Source: WM-3-3 sp041660045
Lineage (GTDB): Bacteria > Pseudomonadota > Gammaproteobacteria > Methylococcales > Methylomonadaceae
Assembly: GCA_041660045.1 (NCBI GenBank)
Contig: JBAZXA010000009.1
Location: 62,001 to 126,000 of the forward strand
Reading direction: 5' to 3'
DNA: 64,000 bases
In this document: piece by piece, positions 61,352-64,000 of the stretch
Position numbering within the stretch: the first letter of the stretch is position 1
Layout: each line of letters opens with the position of its first letter
The notes under the pieces: model-generated
The model's input: only the letters and a program-made list of their open reading frames with translations
The model's database searches: none
What the model was told of the DNA's origin: nothing
Made by a program: the position numbers and the translations under genes

Positions 61352-62420
61352 GACGCTTAGTAAGCTGGTTATGCGCTATATCTCTACGCAACGTTTAAAC
61401 TTTAAAACGTTAACGCTTATATCAGCCGCAATGCTTACTGGCAGCGGATATTTCCCAGGATTTGCCTGGGCGGAGCCTGCGGTTAGTGTCCGTATTAATA
61501 CGCTGGATCAAATAGCGGTATATCCGGAATCTTCCGCGCCGGCACAAGTGGTTAGCCGCAATGACTCAGCCTTAGCTAGCGCGGTTGATTCGTTAGTGCT
61601 GGAGATACCGGTCAGGATTGGTGATAGGGTCAAAGCGGGGGCCGTGCTGGTAAAGTTAGACTGTAAAGCGTTTGAACTGGAAGCTGCGCGTTTGGCCGCT
61701 GAACAACAATCGCTGCATGCCAAACAAGATTTATCTAACTGGCAATTAATACAAGCGCAAACCTTGGCCGATCAGCAAACCTTACCTGAAGAACAGGTAC
61801 AAGAAAAACGCTCACAGTTGTCAGTAATCACACACGATATTGCTGCTTACCAAGCACGCATAGCAACAACCCACCAGCAAATCAGCCAGTGTGCCGTTAA
61901 AGCACCCTTTAGTGGTGTAGTGACTGCCCGTATGGTTGCTGTAGGCCAATACGCAGCGCGGGGAACGCCGTTAATCAGGCTATTGGATTTAAGCCTGGCT
62001 GAAATATCCGCACAAGTACCCAGCCAAGACATTGCTGGCTTACAAAAAAGCCAACAACTTGAGTTTGAATTTCAAGGCCAACGCTTAGCCTTAAAATTGC
62101 GCACTGTGCTGCCTATTATCCAAGCCGAAAGCGGTACGCAGGAAGTCCGCCTGGAATTTAGCCAAACCCAAGTGGCGCCAGGTGCTGCCGGACGTTTGCT
62201 GTGGCATAACGAAAACCCACATGTGCCAGCCGAGCTATTAGTCAAACGTGGTGAGCATCTGGGTTTATTTACCCTGCAAAATAACAGCGCCCATTTTCAT
62301 GCTTTACCGCTAGCCCAAAGCGGTCGCCCCGCAGCGGTCGATTTGCCAGCATCGACACAGGTCATTATCGCTGGCCAATACGCCTTGCAAGATGGCGTTA
62401 CTGTCAAGATAGAGCCTTAA
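61338..62420 (+). CDS. RND efflux periplasmic adaptor (membrane fusion protein)
   Basis: A 360-aa protein of the MFP family. Export signal is in the first 45 residues (GFAWAEP), and a start at Met12 is possible. The two half-lipoyl motifs flank a coiled coil: LEIPVRIGDRVKAGAVLVKL (about 91-110) and KAPFSGVVTARMVAVGQYA (about 188-206), with AARLAAEQQSLHAKQDLSNW starting the helices. The beta-barrel part follows. It connects the RND pump below to an outer-membrane channel not seen here. It begins inside the PepSY gene and ends two bases before the pump gene. Confidence 0.9.
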   Translation: MAQFKTLSKLVMRYISTQRLNFKTLTLISAAMLTGSGYFPGFAWAEPAVSVRINTLDQIAVYPESSAPAQVVSRNDSALASAVDSLVLEIPVRIGDRVKAGAVLVKLDCKAFELEAARLAAEQQSLHAKQDLSNWQLIQAQTLADQQTLPEEQVQEKRSQLSVITHDIAAYQARIATTHQQISQCAVKAPFSGVVTARMVAVGQYAARGTPLIRLLDLSLAEISAQVPSQDIAGLQKSQQLEFEFQGQRLALKLRTVLPIIQAESGTQEVRLEFSQTQVAPGAAGRLLWHNENPHVPAELLVKRGEHLGLFTLQNNSAHFHALPLAQSGRPAAVDLPASTQVIIAGQYALQDGVTVKIEP

Positions 62421-62422
62421 CC

Positions 62423-64000
62423 ATGCGCTTGGCCTCGCTATACAGCAATCATGTGCTTGCCAACTTAAGTTATTTGCTGGTGATCATCATGGGTTGCCTT
62501 GCCTATGTACAGCTACCTAAAGAAAAAGCCCCGGATAAACCGGTCAATGCAGCCTATATTTCGATAACTTTACCAGGCGCCAGTGCAGAAGATGTAGAAA
62601 AAGTAATCGTTACTCCCATAGAGCGCATGCTCCGCAGCAAACTGCACAATATCAAACATGTTTCAAGTAATGCCCAAACCGGTTTAGCCAGTATCAACAT
62701 AGAGTTCGAAGAAATCGGCAAAACGCTATATGAACGGCGGGTTATGGAATTACGCCGCGAATTGCAAACACTCACGCAAAGCGAACTACCTAAAAATATG
62801 GCTCCGCCCAACATTTACGAGGGTAGTTTGACAAATGCTGACTGGTTTAAGGTAATCGTTTATGGGCCTGGTGAAGATGAAAACTTCTTTAGCCAAGCCC
62901 GGCAAATCAAACAAGACCTACAACACCTGCCCGGTGTAGCCCTAGTGGATAGCAAAGGTTTGGAAGACCCCGAACTGCAAGTGCAGTTTCATCCTGAGCA
63001 ACTTGCTGGCTTAGGCATAAACCCTATCGCATTGGCAGACACCGTAACGGCTTATTTTCGCGATATTGCCGCAGGCGTGGTTAAAGTAGATGAGCGCGAG
63101 TGGCTACTAAGGGTGACAGGCACAAATGATGCCGCTGAACGCTTGGCTCAGCTGCCCGTAACCAGCGCTAAAGGGGTCGTAAAATTAGGTGATTTAGCCG
63201 ATATTAAACGCGGCAGTAAAACCGCAAAACAAGGTGTGCGCTTTCGCGGCCAACCCGCTGTCGCAATCATCCCGTTCAAACAAGCGGGTACCAACATTTT
63301 GCAATTGATCGACCAGATCAATGCTTATATTGCCGCAAAAAACGCTATCAGCGATCGCACCGGCGTAAAGCTCTTCATGCTCATCGACCAATCTGACGAA
63401 ATTCGCAATGCCATCTCAGGCATGGAAAAGCACGCCTGGTCCGGCATGTTATTGGTTTTTGCGGTAACTTGGCTGTTACTAGGCACACGTTTGTCGATAT
63501 TGACGACATTGGCTGTACCTTTCTCTTTAGCCGGTGTTTTTGCCGCCTTACAAGTCACTGGGCAATCCTTAAATTTGAGTGTTTTACTCGGCGTGATAAT
63601 CGTATTAGGTATGCTGGTTGATGATGCTGTCGTCGTCATTGAAGCTATCGGTCAATCCCTACGTCGTAAGTTAACACCGTTAGCCGCGACTGTCGCCGCC
63701 TTAAAGGAAGTTTGGCTACCCGTGTGCACCTCATCACTAACCACTTTAGCCACATTTTTACCGCTAATGCTGATGACCGGTTTTCTCGGTAATTTAATGG
63801 GTGTGGTTCCAGAAGTGGTTAGTCTAGCGCTGATAATCAGCATAATCCAAGCTTTATGGATATTACCGGCACACGCCGTCGCCACCGTGAAAGCCGAGAC
63901 CGGCGCGGATTGGCGTGAGCGTATGCGGCAACAGCTACAACGGGGTTATACCCGGCTATTGCTGCCTATAATGCGCCGTCCTTTAGCAGGTCTTAGTGTG
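62423..64000 (+). CDS. RND-family inner-membrane efflux pump, 3' part beyond the window
   Basis: The ATG at 62423 opens a frame still running at the right edge (526 codons visible). The first helix MRLASLYSNHVLANLSYLLV and then AYISITLPGASAEDVEKVIV and TPIERMLRSKLHNIKHVSS are the usual RND N-terminus and porter start. The proton-relay helix is present as GMLVDDAVVVIEAI, with both Asp. It forms a pump with the adaptor two bases upstream. The substrate cannot be told; the PepSY gene and TBDR 4 nearby suggest siderophore or metal-related export. Confidence 0.92.
   Translation, partial: MRLASLYSNHVLANLSYLLVIIMGCLAYVQLPKEKAPDKPVNAAYISITLPGASAEDVEKVIVTPIERMLRSKLHNIKHVSSNAQTGLASINIEFEEIGKTLYERRVMELRRELQTLTQSELPKNMAPPNIYEGSLTNADWFKVIVYGPGEDENFFSQARQIKQDLQHLPGVALVDSKGLEDPELQVQFHPEQLAGLGINPIALADTVTAYFRDIAAGVVKVDEREWLLRVTGTNDAAERLAQLPVTSAKGVVKLGDLADIKRGSKTAKQGVRFRGQPAVAIIPFKQAGTNILQLIDQINAYIAAKNAISDRTGVKLFMLIDQSDEIRNAISGMEKHAWSGMLLVFAVTWLLLGTRLSILTTLAVPFSLAGVFAALQVTGQSLNLSVLLGVIIVLGMLVDDAVVVIEAIGQSLRRKLTPLAATVAALKEVWLPVCTSSLTTLATFLPLMLMTGFLGNLMGVVPEVVSLALIISIIQALWILPAHAVATVKAETGADWRERMRQQLQRGYTRLLLPIMRRPLAGLSV

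Noticed and set aside
1..64000. CRISPR arrays, tRNA or rRNA genes, transposases
   Set aside because: I looked for regular repeat-spacer patterns, cloverleaf ends with TTCGA-type loops and transposase motifs and found none that stand up.

Overview
The window reads as chromosomal DNA of a Gram-negative gammaproteobacterium. It holds outer-membrane TonB-dependent receptors (TBDRs), a type VI secretion system (T6SS), FecI/FecR surface signalling, periplasmic c-type cytochromes and a PEP-CTERM-type sorted protein. A methanotroph-like lineage (Methylococcales) is plausible from this mix and the moderate base composition, but no methane gene is present, so that is only a guess.

Layout. (1) <1-4.2 kb, minus: T6SS core genes in the order tssB, tssC, an unrecognised 191-aa protein where hcp is often found, tssK, tssE (cut by the window edge). 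(2) 4.8-7.6 kb: a transglutaminase-like protein and a secreted di-heme oxidoreductase. (3) 7.8-15.5 kb: a defence/toxin-antitoxin island. It has a DNA methylase gene split by a nested, broken vapBC pair, then an SMC-like ATPase, a 40-aa ORF, a DUF3800 protein and a small possible nuclease in one operon, then hicAB and a decayed second vapBC. (4) 16.6-27.6 kb, all minus: a secreted PHP-family phosphoesterase, a PEP-CTERM-type protein, a periplasmic PpiC-like protein, a HupE/UreJ permease, a 2OG-Fe(II) oxygenase, a membrane-fused spermidine-synthase-like enzyme, and a single ORF that joins a second HupE-type permease to a complete TBDR. This looks like a metal (or other small nutrient) uptake locus. 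(5) 28.4-48.4 kb: an iron/siderophore-type region with three sigma/FecR pairs, three TBDRs, an amidohydrolase, a PchR-like AraC regulator and an ABC-2 transporter with two DUF3526-type permeases. (6) 48.6-55.5 kb, minus: a VgrG island with a DUF4123 adaptor, two DUF3304 proteins and a DUF2235 putative effector. (7) 56.2-64 kb, plus: a TBDR whose barrel is nearly identical to the one at 30 kb, a small secreted protein, and a PepSY-membrane protein / RND adaptor / RND pump operon that runs off the window.

How the parts fit. The sigma/FecR/TBDR trios are cell-surface signalling systems in which the receptor N-terminal STN domain talks to its own FecR. Three receptors share an almost identical plug start, and two share a 2.2-kb barrel, while their STN domains differ. 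This suggests that one ligand-binding barrel has been distributed among separate regulatory circuits by gene conversion. The VgrG island lies between one sigma/FecR pair and the receptor it probably serves. The most novel items are the HupE-TBDR fusion (a possible polyprotein with an internal signal peptide), the barrel/STN shuffling, the DUF2235 protein with Asp in place of the catalytic Ser, and the TA pair nested in a methylase gene.
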